Shown piece by piece: positions 40,252 through 50,347 of a stretch of 64,000 nt of DNA (positions are counted from its first letter, which is position 1; each line of letters opens with the position of its first letter). The notes beneath the pieces were generated by a model. That model saw nothing but the letters and a program-made list of their open reading frames with translations, searched no databases and was not told where the DNA came from. The position numbers were made by a program, and so were the translations under genes. Origin of the DNA: Paenibacillus polymyxa M1 (GTDB taxonomy: Bacteria; Bacillota; Bacilli; Paenibacillales; Paenibacillaceae); the NCBI RefSeq assembly GCF_000237325.1, contig NC_017542.1, forward strand, positions 4,778,501 through 4,842,500. Reading direction: 5' to 3'.

Positions 40252-40914
40252 CTAAGCTGCAAAAGCCAGCTCCAGCTTGGTTAGATCGTCCTTGTGACCC
40301 ACAATGATCAGCACATCACCCGCTTCCAGACGATCCTCGGCATACGGTGAAATGTTCATCTCCTGGTTTCTGCGGATCGCCATTACATTGCAGCCGAAGC
40401 GTGCCCGTATGTCTAGCTCCTTCAAATTTTTGCCGATCATGGAATCAGCGGCTCGCATCTCCAAAATACTGTAGTCCTTGGACAGCTCAATATAATCCAA
40501 AATATTAGGAGACGTTAAATGGTGGGCTACCCGCAGTCCCATATCCCGTTCAGGATAAACCACTTTATCCGCACCTATTTTTTGCAGCACTTTTCCGTGC
40601 AGTTCATTTTGTGCTTTGACCACAAGAGCAGGCACACCCATGTCCTTGAGAATCAATGTCGTTAGAATGCTGGCTTGTATATCTTCACCAATTGCGACTA
40701 CAATTACGTCAAAATTGCGGATACCCAGTGCTCGTAGTGCTTCCTCATCGGTCGAATCGGCAGACACCGCATGCGTCACAATATTCGACATTTCCTGTGT
40801 ACGTTGCTCGTCCGAATCGATAGCCAGCACATCAAACCCCATCTCACTCAGCGCGCTGGCAACACTGGAACCAAAGCGCCCCATGCCAATGACCGCATAC
40901 TGTTTTTTTGCCAT
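40252..40914 (-). CDS. ktrA: Potassium uptake regulatory subunit, KtrA/TrkA-type
   Basis: A 220-residue cytoplasmic gating ring protein. The RCK_N domain has the nucleotide-binding GMGRFGSSVASAL (residues 10-22) and the acidic end of beta-2 (LAIDSDEQR); the C-terminal RCK_C domain spans about 140-220. It binds ATP/ADP or NAD(H) and controls a Ktr membrane pore. The pore subunit is not nearby, as is usual for ktrC-like genes, so it could equally be KtrC. Confidence 0.88.
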   Translation of the reverse strand: MAKKQYAVIGMGRFGSSVASALSEMGFDVLAIDSDEQRTQEMSNIVTHAVSADSTDEEALRALGIRNFDVIVVAIGEDIQASILTTLILKDMGVPALVVKAQNELHGKVLQKIGADKVVYPERDMGLRVAHHLTSPNILDYIELSKDYSILEMRAADSMIGKNLKELDIRARFGCNVMAIRRNQEMNISPYAEDRLEAGDVLIIVGHKDDLTKLELAFAA

Positions 40915-41011
40915 TCCTTCTTTACCTCCCGCTCACCATACTATCCGTCATAGTATAGCATATCATGCTACAAACATAAATTTTGACATCCCTATTCCAA
41001 ATGCTTCTCCA

Positions 41012-41042
41012 TGTATACTGGGCCACAGCCCAAGCCATAATA
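41012..41042 (+). promoter_or_regulatory. Sigma-G-like promoter of sspI
   Basis: A -35 TGTATA (41012-41017) and a -10 CATAATA (41036-41042) are 18 bases apart, close to the forespore sigma-G consensus. The element sits 36 bases before sspI. Confidence 0.65.
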
Positions 41043-41077
41043 CATTCGATCACTATTACAACATACGGGAGGTACAC

Positions 41078-41311
41078 ATGCCCATTACAATGGATTTACG
41101 ACAAGCGATTGTTCACAAAGTTCACGGCAAATCAGAGGCTGATCTTACGGATATGATTATTGGGTCAGTGGATGGACCGGAAGCCGCTTTGCCTGGATTA
41201 GGTGTCATTCTTGAAATCGCATGGAAGCATATGAGTCCAAACCAGCAGCAGGATTTCGTCCATTTGGCACATGAACAAATCGATAAAATCAAACCCGTGC
41301 CCTTAACCTAA
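41078..41311 (+). CDS. sspI: Small acid-soluble spore protein I
   Basis: A 77-residue SspI family protein, starting MPITMDLRQAIVHKVHGK and containing PEAALPGLGVILEI. SspI is a minor forespore-specific protein of Bacillales spores. The ATG is chosen because GGGAGGT lies five bases upstream; a much longer open frame on this strand runs back through the ktrA gene and is not coding. The forespore-type promoter upstream fits. Confidence 0.92.
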   Translation: MPITMDLRQAIVHKVHGKSEADLTDMIIGSVDGPEAALPGLGVILEIAWKHMSPNQQQDFVHLAHEQIDKIKPVPLT

Positions 41312-41379
41312 CCCTAGCTATTCAACTTCTTGTTATGCTTTAATTGTGCTCATTATTTTTACCCGTATTCGAAAATGAG

Positions 41380-41414
41380 AATAGTCCACTCGCATTCATG
41401 TCGAGTGGACTATT
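41380..41414. terminator. Bidirectional terminator between sspI and prfC
   Basis: AATAGTCCACTCG and CGAGTGGACTATT form a perfect 13-bp stem with a 9-base loop between two convergent genes. Confidence 0.85.
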
Positions 41415-41463
41415 CGTGGTATATATCAAATGACTGAAATCAGACTGCACTGCATATAAAATT

Positions 41464-43044
41464 TTATGGAGCCATTTCCAAAAACTTAGCGGTCGGATTT
41501 TTTTCTATAGCCGTACGCATGGCATACTCATTTTCGAACAAGGCTACATAATTGCCTTTCTTATCTTTTACCAGCGTAGAGTTGATACGGAACTTGCTCG
41601 GATCAATCTGCTCATCCACAATCCAACGTGCAAATTGGAACGGCATACGTTGAAGCTGTACATCTACCCCATATTCACCCTTCATGCGGTATTCAAATAC
41701 TTCAAATTGCAGTTGGCCGACTACACCTAGTAGCGTATCATCAAAGCTTACCGTACGGAACACCTGAATCATACCTTCTTCGGTCAACTGGTCGATACCT
41801 TTCAGATACTGCTTGTGCTTCAAAGCATTTTTCACAGTAACCTTGGCAAAAATCTCAGGTGAGAAGGTCGGCAGTTCATCAAATACAACCTCGCTGCCTT
41901 GACTGAGTGAATCGCCAATGCGGAAAATACCCGGATCAAACAAACCAATAATATCCCCGGGAAATGCCTCTTCGACAATATCACGGTCCTGTGCCAAGAA
42001 CTGCTGTGGTTGGGACAGCTTAATTTCCTTGCCCATCCGAACATGCTTAACACTCATCCCACGTTGAAACTTACCGGACACGATACGCAAAAATGCGATA
42101 CGGTCACGGTGAGCCGGGTTCATATTGGCCTGAATTTTAAATACATAACCGGTAAATTTCTCGTTCGTTGGCTGAATTTCCCCAACTGTACTGTGGCGCG
42201 GTTCCGGCTTAGGAGCAAGCTGAAGGAAGTTTTCCAAAAATGTTTGCACACCAAAATTATTAATCGCACTTCCAAAGAATATAGGCGTTAATTCTCCACG
42301 CTGTACTTTTTCCATATCAAAAGGGTCACCTGCGACATCAAGCAACTCTAAATCTTGGCATAATTGGTCGTGCAAATATTCGCCCGCCATCTCGCGAATA
42401 ATCGGATCATTGTAACCTTCCACTTTTTGTACTTTGATCGTGGAATGGTCATCTCCCTGAAACAACTCAACCTGATTTTTGACACGGTCATAAACACCGC
42501 ACAGATCACGCCCTGTACCAATCGGCCAGTTCATAGGCACTGAACGGATACCAAGCACCTGTTCCAGCTCCTCCATTAGATCAAAGGGACTGCGTCCTTC
42601 ACGGTCCAGCTTATTAATGAAGGTGAAAATCGGTATTCCGCGCTTCGCACAAACCTGAAACAGCTTGATCGTTTGCGCTTCCACACCTTTTGCTACGTCA
42701 ATCAGCATGACCGCACTATCTGCGGCTGTTAATGTGCGGTACGTGTCTTCACTGAAATCCTGGTGACCCGGGGTATCCAGAATATTAACGCGATGCCCAT
42801 TATAATCAAATTGCATCACTGAGGATGTTACCGAAATCCCCCGCTGTTTTTCAATCTCCATCCAGTCACTCGTCGCATGCTTGCTGGCTTTACGAGCTTT
42901 GACTGTACCTGCAAGACGAATAGCGCCCCCGAACAGCAGCAACTTTTCCGTCAATGTCGTTTTACCCGCATCCGGGTGAGAAATAATCGCAAACGTACGC
43001 CGTTTGTCGACTTCCTGTTGAAGTATATCTGTTGTTTTACTCAT
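41464..43044 (-). CDS. prfC: Peptide chain release factor 3
   Basis: A 526-residue translational GTPase that recycles release factors 1 and 2. The G domain shows G1 SHPDAGKTTLTEKLL (residues 18-32), G3 DTPGHQDF and G4 NKLDREG; domains II and III and the C-terminal stretch QLQRMPFQFARWI match RF3. It is distinguished from EF-G by length and the missing domains IV and V. A single gene with a terminator behind it. Confidence 0.94.
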   Translation of the reverse strand: MSKTTDILQQEVDKRRTFAIISHPDAGKTTLTEKLLLFGGAIRLAGTVKARKASKHATSDWMEIEKQRGISVTSSVMQFDYNGHRVNILDTPGHQDFSEDTYRTLTAADSAVMLIDVAKGVEAQTIKLFQVCAKRGIPIFTFINKLDREGRSPFDLMEELEQVLGIRSVPMNWPIGTGRDLCGVYDRVKNQVELFQGDDHSTIKVQKVEGYNDPIIREMAGEYLHDQLCQDLELLDVAGDPFDMEKVQRGELTPIFFGSAINNFGVQTFLENFLQLAPKPEPRHSTVGEIQPTNEKFTGYVFKIQANMNPAHRDRIAFLRIVSGKFQRGMSVKHVRMGKEIKLSQPQQFLAQDRDIVEEAFPGDIIGLFDPGIFRIGDSLSQGSEVVFDELPTFSPEIFAKVTVKNALKHKQYLKGIDQLTEEGMIQVFRTVSFDDTLLGVVGQLQFEVFEYRMKGEYGVDVQLQRMPFQFARWIVDEQIDPSKFRINSTLVKDKKGNYVALFENEYAMRTAIEKNPTAKFLEMAP

Positions 43045-43292
43045 TTCACATATCCCTTCATGATCAAATCCATTGCATTTCTGCTCAAGCTATTCATAAA
43101 AAGGCCATGATGCACGCCTATTTTCATAAGTTCATCGGCTCATTGCCGTTAGCTCCAGTATTCGGCATACTCCGTCACCATATTCATGATAAATACGATC
43201 TATTTACATGTTTTAGCCTGCCTTTAACGTATAATCAGTTGCAAACTGAAAACCTGAGACTAAGCTATTATAGCATACTCCGAACGCAAAGC

Positions 43293-43330
43293 ATCCCCTT
43301 ACATCCTAAACAGGACATAGGGGGATGCAT
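43293..43330 (-). terminator. Terminator after zwf
   Basis: GCATCCCC and GGGGATGC form a stem directly after the zwf stop codon on the minus strand. The rest of the 300-base gap to prfC shows no gene. Confidence 0.7.
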
Positions 43331-43342
43331 GACAAATCGGGA

Positions 43343-44899
43343 TTACTGAGTGCCGCCTACTCGCCAGATGACATTATCTTCATCCTGACCGCTAACCGGC
43401 CACCACTTATAGCCATCCTGCTCCAACAGCTTGTGAGCACCATCAGGTCCCCATGAGCCTGCAGCATAGGTTTCCAGTGTATCCGGGGTCTGCTGCCATG
43501 CTTTGGCGATTCGATCAACGAATCCCCACGCTGTGGCAACCTCATCCCACCGCGTGAAGTACGTCGAATCACCCTCGATCGCATCCATCAGCAACCGTTC
43601 ATACGCCTCCGGTGAGTTGATCCCCACCATACAGCTTTGGCAAAAATCCATAGCCAGCGGCTCAATATCTGATTCCGAACCGGGTTTCTTGGCATTAATT
43701 TTAATGTAAATGCCCTCCATTGGATTGACCCGAATGACGAGCAAGTTTGGTTCCAGCTTATGCTTTTGACCGAGATATACATTGGTTGGCATGCTCTTAA
43801 ATTCCACAACGATCTCCGTAGTTTTTACAGGGAGACGTTTGCCTGTACGAATGTAGAACGGTACACCAGCCCAACGGAAATTATCTACAAACACACGTGA
43901 AGCAAAATAAGTCTCTGTATTCGATTGTGGATCAACCTTGTCTTCTTGACGATACCCTGGCAACTGCTGACCTCGGTAACTGCCTTCAGTATATTGACCA
44001 CGTACCACGTTGGTCTTCACATCCTCAGACGATTCAAAAGGTCGTAGTGAACGCAACACTTTCACCTTTTCATCACGGATATCCTCTGGTAACAGACGAC
44101 TAGGCGGTTCCATCGCGATCATCGTAAGCATTTGCAGCATATGGTTCTGTCCCATATCACGCAAAGCGCCAGAATGATCATAGTAACCTCCGCGTTCCTC
44201 CACCCCTACCGTTTCACTCAGCGTAATTTGCACATTGGCAATATGCTTGTTATTCCATAGTGGTTCAAAAAAGGCGTTAGCGAAGCGAATCACCTCGATA
44301 TTTTGAACCATTTCCTTACCAAGATAGTGATCAATCCGATAAATTTCTTCTTCGGCAAATACTTCACGTATTTCGATGTTCAACTCTTGTGCAGACTCGA
44401 GGTTGTAACCGAAAGGCTTCTCTATAACTAGACGATTCCAGCCCTTGCCGTCCAACATGCCGCCCTCTTTCAAGCTCTTCGAAACACTTCCGAATAATTC
44501 AGGCGCCAAGGCCAAATAAAACAACCGATTTCCCGGTATGTTAAACTTACCTTCTATAGCCTCCGTCTGCTGTCTCAGCTCATGAAACCCATCAACATTG
44601 TTGATATCCAGCGATTTATATTCAAAATGCTCGGCAAATGCCTGCCATTCTTGATCATTTTCTGCTTTGTAGCGACTAAACTCCTGTATGGAAGCGTACA
44701 GGTCATTACGGAATTCTGCTTCTGTGCGGGGACGTCTTGCTACACCAATAACAGCAAAATCTTCAGCAAGCTTGCCTTCGCGGTACAAGCTGTAGATAGC
44801 AGGAAATAACTTGCGGCGAGCCAAATCGCCCGTAGCACCAAAAATAAACAGAACTGCACCTTGTGTCACAAGAGATTCTTTAACAGGTATGTCAGCCAT
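43343..44899 (-). CDS. zwf: Glucose-6-phosphate 1-dehydrogenase
   Basis: A 518-residue enzyme that oxidises glucose 6-phosphate to 6-phosphogluconolactone, opening the oxidative pentose phosphate pathway. The NADP site is FIFGATGDLARRKLFPAIY near the N-terminus and the active-site signature is RIDHYLGKEMVQN near residue 185. ATG 44899 follows GAGGT at the right spacing; in-frame ATGs up to 36 bases upstream lack a site. Confidence 0.94.
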   Translation of the reverse strand: MADIPVKESLVTQGAVLFIFGATGDLARRKLFPAIYSLYREGKLAEDFAVIGVARRPRTEAEFRNDLYASIQEFSRYKAENDQEWQAFAEHFEYKSLDINNVDGFHELRQQTEAIEGKFNIPGNRLFYLALAPELFGSVSKSLKEGGMLDGKGWNRLVIEKPFGYNLESAQELNIEIREVFAEEEIYRIDHYLGKEMVQNIEVIRFANAFFEPLWNNKHIANVQITLSETVGVEERGGYYDHSGALRDMGQNHMLQMLTMIAMEPPSRLLPEDIRDEKVKVLRSLRPFESSEDVKTNVVRGQYTEGSYRGQQLPGYRQEDKVDPQSNTETYFASRVFVDNFRWAGVPFYIRTGKRLPVKTTEIVVEFKSMPTNVYLGQKHKLEPNLLVIRVNPMEGIYIKINAKKPGSESDIEPLAMDFCQSCMVGINSPEAYERLLMDAIEGDSTYFTRWDEVATAWGFVDRIAKAWQQTPDTLETYAAGSWGPDGAHKLLEQDGYKWWPVSGQDEDNVIWRVGGTQ

Positions 44900-45086
44900 G
44901 AAGTACCTCATTCTTCCCATGTCAAGATTCCGCAATCCACAATCCTCGAAATCCGCATGTAGTATTGTGTATATTTATACAAGATCATACTTGATTTTCG
45001 AAAAACATGGAACTAAAGATTTGATGACATTTTAACATATTCTACATGGATAAGCTATCCGATGAATCATAAATTTACCTTATAAG

Positions 45087-45851
45087 TCAGTATTCAATTG
45101 TGATAATCGGAAAACCGAGTGTTATACGTTTATTCTGCTGCGCTCTATTTTCATGTACCGCCATCTGCATCTGGACTTGATGCTCACCGCTTTGCACCAT
45201 TAATGGCAGTTCTGGAGCTTCATAAGATACAGCTACTGTGGTTGCATCTGTGTATCTTTCTTTAGCCTGCATGGAGATATCCCCTGCTAAGCTTGCTTCT
45301 GTCCGTTTCATCAGTTGATCCACGCTTTCCTTTGCTTGCAGCGAACGCTGAACGGAGGTGTTCCACTGCGCTTGAACCCCTATCGAATGTAATTGCTCGG
45401 CACAAAGCTTATGAAGCTGAATCAACTGCTCACGTCCTGTGTCGCTGCTTTCCAGTTGAACGACTACATACCATTGTCCAGCTTGACGTTCCATCATATT
45501 TAAACGAATTTTTAAATCCTCACGATCACGAACAGAGCGATATAGTGTGTGCCCATTTTCTACGAGTTTGCTTGCTGTGGGTATATTCAGTTGCTCAGCT
45601 ATCTGTGCCACTATATCTGCCGGATCTCCATGATTAGGAATCCAATCGCCTTGCCATTTTACAACCAGCTTATCCAGTGTACCCGGGGTTTGATCCGAGA
45701 GGATTAATAACGAGCGTAAAGCCGTTTCTGCCTCACGGGAATCAGTTCCGTTGGTCTGAAGAGTTCCGTAACGCCAGCCAGCCAGTACCAACACCGTTCC
45801 TAATACCAAAATTGCAATAACTCCCTTTTTAATCATTTCTACTTTTAACAT
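45087..45851 (-). CDS. ywmB: YwmB-family protein
   Basis: A 254-residue protein with one N-terminal membrane helix (about residues 9-27, GVIAILVLGTVLVLAGW) and a two-lobed extracellular domain of the YwmB family (WQGDWIPNHGDPADI; ITLGFPIITIEY at the C-terminus). YwmB has a TATA-box-binding-protein-like fold; its function is unknown. The ATG follows GGAGGGGGAAG. It is an isolated gene here. Confidence 0.8.
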   Translation of the reverse strand: MLKVEMIKKGVIAILVLGTVLVLAGWRYGTLQTNGTDSREAETALRSLLILSDQTPGTLDKLVVKWQGDWIPNHGDPADIVAQIAEQLNIPTASKLVENGHTLYRSVRDREDLKIRLNMMERQAGQWYVVVQLESSDTGREQLIQLHKLCAEQLHSIGVQAQWNTSVQRSLQAKESVDQLMKRTEASLAGDISMQAKERYTDATTVAVSYEAPELPLMVQSGEHQVQMQMAVHENRAQQNKRITLGFPIITIEY

Positions 45852-46099
45852 GGCCGTTCTTCCCCCTCCATAACCATTCATTCTCCGCATACACACGATG
45901 GAATGCTTCTTTTTTCGGCTCGATTGAAATCTATGAATCTATCAATAGCATGCCCGTTGCCAGAGGTTTTATACGCAGAGGAAGTCAGCACAACCTTTCA
46001 GAAATATTCATTCGCCTACTGGGTGTTCGACCATACACCGTAGGCACGATAAGAATAGACTGTAATCACAACGCATCTTACACCAAAAGAGGTGAAATC

Positions 46100-46555
46100 A
46101 TGTTTCCCATTTATCCAGTAAATGAAGCCAATGTGGCACCTCATGGCGGACGGATGGTCTGTGCCGTTATGCGTGATGGTACACGACACATTGGCATCTT
46201 AAGTGGGTGTAGCAAAGGTAAGCTGATGTTGAACGGATATCCATCCTCCTTTCCTGGTAGTCTCTATGCCGGAAGCTACAGTAACAAAGGAAAACAAAAA
46301 GCTAAAAAAAACTCCTCTAAAAAGCAAAAAAAGAACTCTAAAAACAAAGCTCGCTCTTCTGCCAAGCTAAATTCCTTTAATAGACCGCCGGACGAACTTC
46401 TAAATCCATACTTTCCTTATAACGTAGGCGCATTTGATTCAAATGGAAATAGGGGTTATGGAAACGGCAGAGCAGGCTATCGCGGCAGATATGGATACGG
46501 GGCAGGACTTGCACTAGATCTGGCTTTAATCGCCTTTCTATTCCTCCTTATCTAA
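46100..46555 (+). CDS. Hypothetical basic protein with a small N-terminal beta-type segment
   Basis: A 151-residue protein not assigned to a family. Residues 1-50 (VAPHGGRMVCAVMRDGTRHIG, then LSGCSKGKLMLNG) look like a small Sm-like or SH3-like beta barrel. Residues 60-90 are almost all Lys, Ser and Asn, residues 110-135 are Gly/Tyr/Arg-rich, and the last 15 residues are hydrophobic (LALDLALIAFLFLLI). Gly/Tyr-rich segments with a hydrophobic tail recall small sporulation proteins of the YjcZ kind. The ATG follows AAAGAGGTG. A divergent promoter region with ywmB lies upstream. Confidence 0.65.
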   Translation: MFPIYPVNEANVAPHGGRMVCAVMRDGTRHIGILSGCSKGKLMLNGYPSSFPGSLYAGSYSNKGKQKAKKNSSKKQKKNSKNKARSSAKLNSFNRPPDELLNPYFPYNVGAFDSNGNRGYGNGRAGYRGRYGYGAGLALDLALIAFLFLLI

Positions 46556-46574
46556 ACGCCGTGTTACAGAACAC

Positions 46575-46612
46575 AAAAAAACCGGAGGACCATTCATCGT
46601 CTCCGGTTCTTT
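46575..46612. terminator. Bidirectional terminator between the orphan gene and liaR
   Basis: AACCGGAG and CTCCGGTT form a stem with A and T tails between convergent genes. Confidence 0.75.
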
Positions 46613-46631
46613 GTATTCGTCGTTTTACAAT

Positions 46632-47282
46632 TTACTCTGCTAAGCCGTTCTTATAAGCATAGATTGCCGCCTGTGTGCGGTCTTCCACTCCTAATTTGGC
46701 GAGAAGGTTCGTGACATGGAATTTTACCGTCTTAATCCCGATAATCAGTTCATCTGCGATATCCTGGTTGGACTTCCCTTGTGCCAATAAGCGAAGAACC
46801 TCCATCTCACGATCTGTTAGCTCCGTATGTGCGGGCGCTTCAGCCTGTGGCTGGCGAAACCGATTCATCATCTTAGAGGCCACCTGCGACTCTAGTACGG
46901 ACTGTCCACGTGCAGCTGCACGGATCGCATCCGCGATCTCGGAAGCACGAGACGTTTTAAGCAAATAGCTGAATGCCCCTGCCTCAATGACCGGATACAT
47001 TTTCTCATCATCCAAATAACTCGTCAGTACAATCACCTTTGTCTCTGGAAGCAGGCGTGTCACTTGGCGTGTCGTTTCGATACCATCCATGCCATCCATG
47101 ACCAAATCCATTAAAATCACATTTGGCTTGTACTCTGATGCTAAGCGTATGCCTTCTTCTCCGCTACCGGCCTCGCCGACCACTTCAATCCCTTCTTCTG
47201 TCCCCAGCACCGCCGCAAGCCCGATCCGCACCATTTCATGGTCGTCTACCAGCAGTACGCTAATCGGTAATTCCGTTTCCAT
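46632..47282 (-). CDS. liaR: LiaR-type NarL-family response regulator
   Basis: A 216-residue regulator with a receiver domain (phospho-Asp in [13 protein letters not shown]) and a LuxR-type helix-turn-helix ([21 protein letters not shown] near residue 150). It completes the LiaF-LiaS-LiaR trio that responds to damage of the lipid II cycle. Several in-frame ATGs exist; 47282 has GGAAGGA nine bases upstream. It overlaps the kinase gene. Confidence 0.88.
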   Translation of the reverse strand: METELPISVLLVDDHEMVRIGLAAVLGTEEGIEVVGEAGSGEEGIRLASEYKPNVILMDLVMDGMDGIETTRQVTRLLPETKVIVLTSYLDDEKMYPVIEAGAFSYLLKTSRASEIADAIRAAARGQSVLESQVASKMMNRFRQPQAEAPAHTELTDREMEVLRLLAQGKSNQDIADELIIGIKTVKFHVTNLLAKLGVEDRTQAAIYAYKNGLAE

Positions 47283-48339
47283 GATCATCGTTCCTTCCGC
47301 TTTCATCATAAATAACTGGCACAGACACCTCGATCCGTGTCCCTTTTCCCGGAGCCGTTATATACTGAATAGCTCCCCCAATTTCACTGACCCGCTCCTG
47401 CATGGTGGATAATCCATATGATGTCTGCTTTTTCTCATCCATTTCAAAACCAATACCATTATCCCGAATCGTCAACCTAATGGAATCCGGGCGTTGCACA
47501 ATACGAATTTCCATACGAGTTGCTTTGGCATGACGCAATGTATTAGACATCGCTTCCTGAACAATGCGAAACAAGTGATTCTCAATGCCCTTAACCAACT
47601 GTACTCCGCTTTCCATCTCAAAATCAATCTCCATCGGTACCTTTGCCTGTAATTCCTGTACCAAATCACGCAAACCCTGCTCAAGCCGTTTTCCTTCCAG
47701 ATAGACAGGCCGTAGATGAAGTAGTAACGCCCGCATTTCGGATTGTGCCACGGAGGACATTTCTTCAATTAATGCAACTTGACGCTGCGCTTTATCAAAA
47801 TCCTTGTCCAGCGTCCTACCCACAGCCGTCGCTGTCATTGAAATAGCAAACAATTGCTGCGATACTGCGTCATGTAACTCTCTGGCCAGCCGCTGCCGTT
47901 CCTCCACAATCGCAGTCATCCGTGCCTGTTCTGCTAACTGAGCATTATCCGTAGATAAGCGTTGTAAAGACGTTACTTGTTCCTGCCATTTACGCCCGAT
48001 TCGTTCCAACTGCTCTCCTAGTCTGCCAAGCTCATCATGCCCTAGAGGTGGCAACTCACGTGCAGGGGTTCCCTTTTCCCACATCAGCAATGTCTCTCTC
48101 AACATTTCCAGTCTGCTTTTAAAGCGATAACTTTCATAAAATCCGTACATTGCCCCTGTACCAATCAACACCAGTATAACGGCTCCTGCTACTTTCAGTA
48201 TCATTCCCCAGGTTGGGAACGACTTCACATATCCATATGTATACAGCATATAAAAGACAACTACGCCCACAACAACACACAGGAGGATACCTTCACCCAT
48301 ACTGCGGGTTACCATGTTGGACGTTTTTTTGTGATTCAT
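47260..48339 (-). CDS. liaS: LiaS-type sensor histidine kinase
   Basis: A 359-residue kinase with two membrane helices (about residues 16-36 and 44-66), a HAMP-like segment, a HisKA_3 domain with the phospho-accepting His in [16 protein letters not shown], and an ATPase domain (RDNGIGFEM). The ATG follows AGGAGG; a longer frame upstream runs through the liaF gene end. It signals to the LiaR protein of the overlapping gene. Confidence 0.9.
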   Translation of the reverse strand: MNHKKTSNMVTRSMGEGILLCVVVGVVVFYMLYTYGYVKSFPTWGMILKVAGAVILVLIGTGAMYGFYESYRFKSRLEMLRETLLMWEKGTPARELPPLGHDELGRLGEQLERIGRKWQEQVTSLQRLSTDNAQLAEQARMTAIVEERQRLARELHDAVSQQLFAISMTATAVGRTLDKDFDKAQRQVALIEEMSSVAQSEMRALLLHLRPVYLEGKRLEQGLRDLVQELQAKVPMEIDFEMESGVQLVKGIENHLFRIVQEAMSNTLRHAKATRMEIRIVQRPDSIRLTIRDNGIGFEMDEKKQTSYGLSTMQERVSEIGGAIQYITAPGKGTRIEVSVPVIYDESGRNDDHGNGITD

Positions 48340-48355
48340 CCCGGTTCCTCCTGGT

Positions 48356-49003
48356 TCAATAAAATCGAATACGGACATCGCCCGCCAAGTACGAAACGAC
48401 AAACTTCACTTTATATTCACTCTGTTCAAAATGAGGAGACTTCCACACCAGTCGATTGAGCATCCCCGCCTCATGATCCCGGTCGAACTGAATCTGACCG
48501 AACAATACGAACATCTCCACCTCTACACCGTAATTATCCGGCAGCGTGATGTCAATGTCACCGAAGATCCCCTGTAAAAATATGACGGGCTCACGTTCCT
48601 CTGGAAGAGCGAGCGTCAAATCGGCATCCACATCACCAACCACATGCCATATGCTTGTGCTGCGCAAGCTCCATGGCACTTCATCCCATTTATGATTGGA
48701 TATGAAATTGTGTTTGAATATGGAGCTTTGACCTTTATGCAGCTTCCTGGAACGTGAATAGAACACAGCCAGCGAAGCCAATGTGATCACTACAAACAAG
48801 AACAAATGATCCAGCACCAGCAGACCGGCACCGATGGCAAGCATCGTATAGCCCTTTTTGATTTTGGAATTGCGGATCTTATATATTCCGGCCAACATTA
48901 GGATCAGTGCAAACACGGAGAGGAACCCAATCCACTGACCGAATAAAATGATAATCCCGATGCCAATCCCTGCCAGTGCCAAGGCTGATTTTCTTTTCTC
49001 CAT
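48356..49003 (-). CDS. liaF: LiaF-type inhibitor of the LiaSR system
   Basis: A 215-residue membrane protein with about four N-terminal helices (to residue 85) and a C-terminal beta-sheet domain of the cell-wall-active-antibiotics-response type (GDVDADLTLALPEEREPVIF, then FGDIDITLP). LiaF keeps LiaS inactive until envelope damage occurs. The ATG follows GGGGGTG. It is first of the liaFSR trio and is separated by 147 bases from the Psp genes. Confidence 0.88.
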   Translation of the reverse strand: MEKRKSALALAGIGIGIIILFGQWIGFLSVFALILMLAGIYKIRNSKIKKGYTMLAIGAGLLVLDHLFLFVVITLASLAVFYSRSRKLHKGQSSIFKHNFISNHKWDEVPWSLRSTSIWHVVGDVDADLTLALPEEREPVIFLQGIFGDIDITLPDNYGVEVEMFVLFGQIQFDRDHEAGMLNRLVWKSPHFEQSEYKVKFVVSYLAGDVRIRFY

Positions 49004-49150
49004 GCTGCACCCCCTTTTTTGTTTATACCGGAAGGAAAAGCCATAGTGGCGAAATATATCGCCATATGGCTTCCGAACCGTACAGATTGAGCACTGTTAT
49101 TGGTCAGTGTCCATCTATACAGCATATCATAATGTTTGGGTTCCGAGTAG

Positions 49151-49855
49151 TTAGTCCTTCTTCATATCTACAGGTTTAGCACCTGCCTGAATTTTGGACT
49201 TCAATTGTTGAAGCTGCTCATCCACTTTAAATTGTTTTTCAGTTTCTGCGGGATTAACATATGCCTCTCCCGGTGCTTGACGATAAGGGGCACGCAGTAC
49301 GTCAGCTTCTGCCTCCATTTGCATGATTTTTTCCTCCATGCGGTGGAAGCCCAGCGAAGCAGACCCGCTTTCAATCGTGTGCAAACTATTGATTTGCGAC
49401 ATTTGCTTTTTGGCTTTTGCCATTTGAGCACGAGATACCAGCTCATTACGCTTATTGCGCATTTTGTAGAATTCATCCTTCATTCCATGAAGCTGCTGTA
49501 CCAGTTCTTTGGCTTGGAGCTCGGCTTGAGTGTGCAAGTCACGGTATTCATCCTGCTTTTGCACAAAATAAACCTTCTCGCCCAGTAGCTTGCGTGCTAC
49601 TTCTTCCTGGCCATTTCGCAATGCAGATTCAGCCTGCTTTTCGCGCTCATTGGATACACGCACAGCCTCCTCCAAACGCTGTTTCATACGACGCTCATTT
49701 GCCATTTGCTTGGCGACTGTTACCTCAGCCTCGTGAATTTCTGCCTCCATATCGCGCAAGTACTGATTTAACATGATAATCGGATCTTCAACTTTATCCA
49801 ACATTTCATTCACCGATGCTCTTGTCATATCCTTCATTCTTTTAAAAATTCCCAT
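49151..49855 (-). CDS. PspA/IM30-family protein (LiaH-like), copy 2
   Basis: A 234-residue coiled-coil protein, starting [20 protein letters not shown] and carrying the amphipathic first helix, then long helices rich in Glu, Lys and Gln. PspA/LiaH proteins assemble into large rings or rods on damaged membranes. Its start codon shares one base with the stop of the PspC-like gene (TAATG), so translation is coupled. A second PspA lies on the other side of that gene. Confidence 0.9.
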   Translation of the reverse strand: MGIFKRMKDMTRASVNEMLDKVEDPIIMLNQYLRDMEAEIHEAEVTVAKQMANERRMKQRLEEAVRVSNEREKQAESALRNGQEEVARKLLGEKVYFVQKQDEYRDLHTQAELQAKELVQQLHGMKDEFYKMRNKRNELVSRAQMAKAKKQMSQINSLHTIESGSASLGFHRMEEKIMQMEAEADVLRAPYRQAPGEAYVNPAETEKQFKVDEQLQQLKSKIQAGAKPVDMKKD

Positions 49856-50340
49856 TATTTACGTTCTCCCTTCTCGAATTGCTCTACTTTTTTACGTAAC
49901 TCTTCCAGTTCCTTTTTCATTGCTTTTTTCTCGATATCTTCCATCATGGAATCCAGATCACTGTTGTGCCCTGTATTAAATTTGGATGAATAGCGGGCAT
50001 CCTGACCAAACGGGTTCGAGTTGCCGTATGCTCCGCCTTGATTGTAACCAGTTCCTTGTCCATACTGCGTTCTAGTACTACTACCGCCATAATAGCGTGG
50101 ATCTTGATGGGTATAGGGACCACTATCTGGACCAAATCCTCCGTCGTAAGGAGATCTTGGTTCCTTGGAAATAACCAACGCTGCAATCACATAAATCATA
50201 AATGTGGTGCCTGCTGTAATAAAGAAACTGATCACAACCAAAATACGTATCCAAGTTGAGTCCATTCCTGTTGCGTCAGAAAGACCGCCACATACTCCAG
50301 TTAATACTCTATCCCGGTTTGATCGGTAAATTCGGGTCAT
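49855..50340 (-). CDS. PspC-domain membrane protein
   Basis: A 161-residue protein. The PspC domain fills residues 1-60 ([21 protein letters not shown] and a membrane helix [23 protein letters not shown] in two parts), followed by a Gly/Tyr/Gln-rich linker (about 70-120) and a C-terminal coiled coil ([20 protein letters not shown]). The coiled coil could bind the PspA-like neighbours. It probably anchors them to the membrane. Confidence 0.85.
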   Translation of the reverse strand: MTRIYRSNRDRVLTGVCGGLSDATGMDSTWIRILVVISFFITAGTTFMIYVIAALVISKEPRSPYDGGFGPDSGPYTHQDPRYYGGSSTRTQYGQGTGYNQGGAYGNSNPFGQDARYSSKFNTGHNSDLDSMMEDIEKKAMKKELEELRKKVEQFEKGERK

Positions 50341-50347
50341 AATTTAC

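Noticed and set aside
40616..41077. A 231-codon plus-strand frame ending with sspI
   Set aside because: The first two thirds are antisense to ktrA; the real start of sspI, with ribosome site and sigma-G-like promoter, is at 41078.
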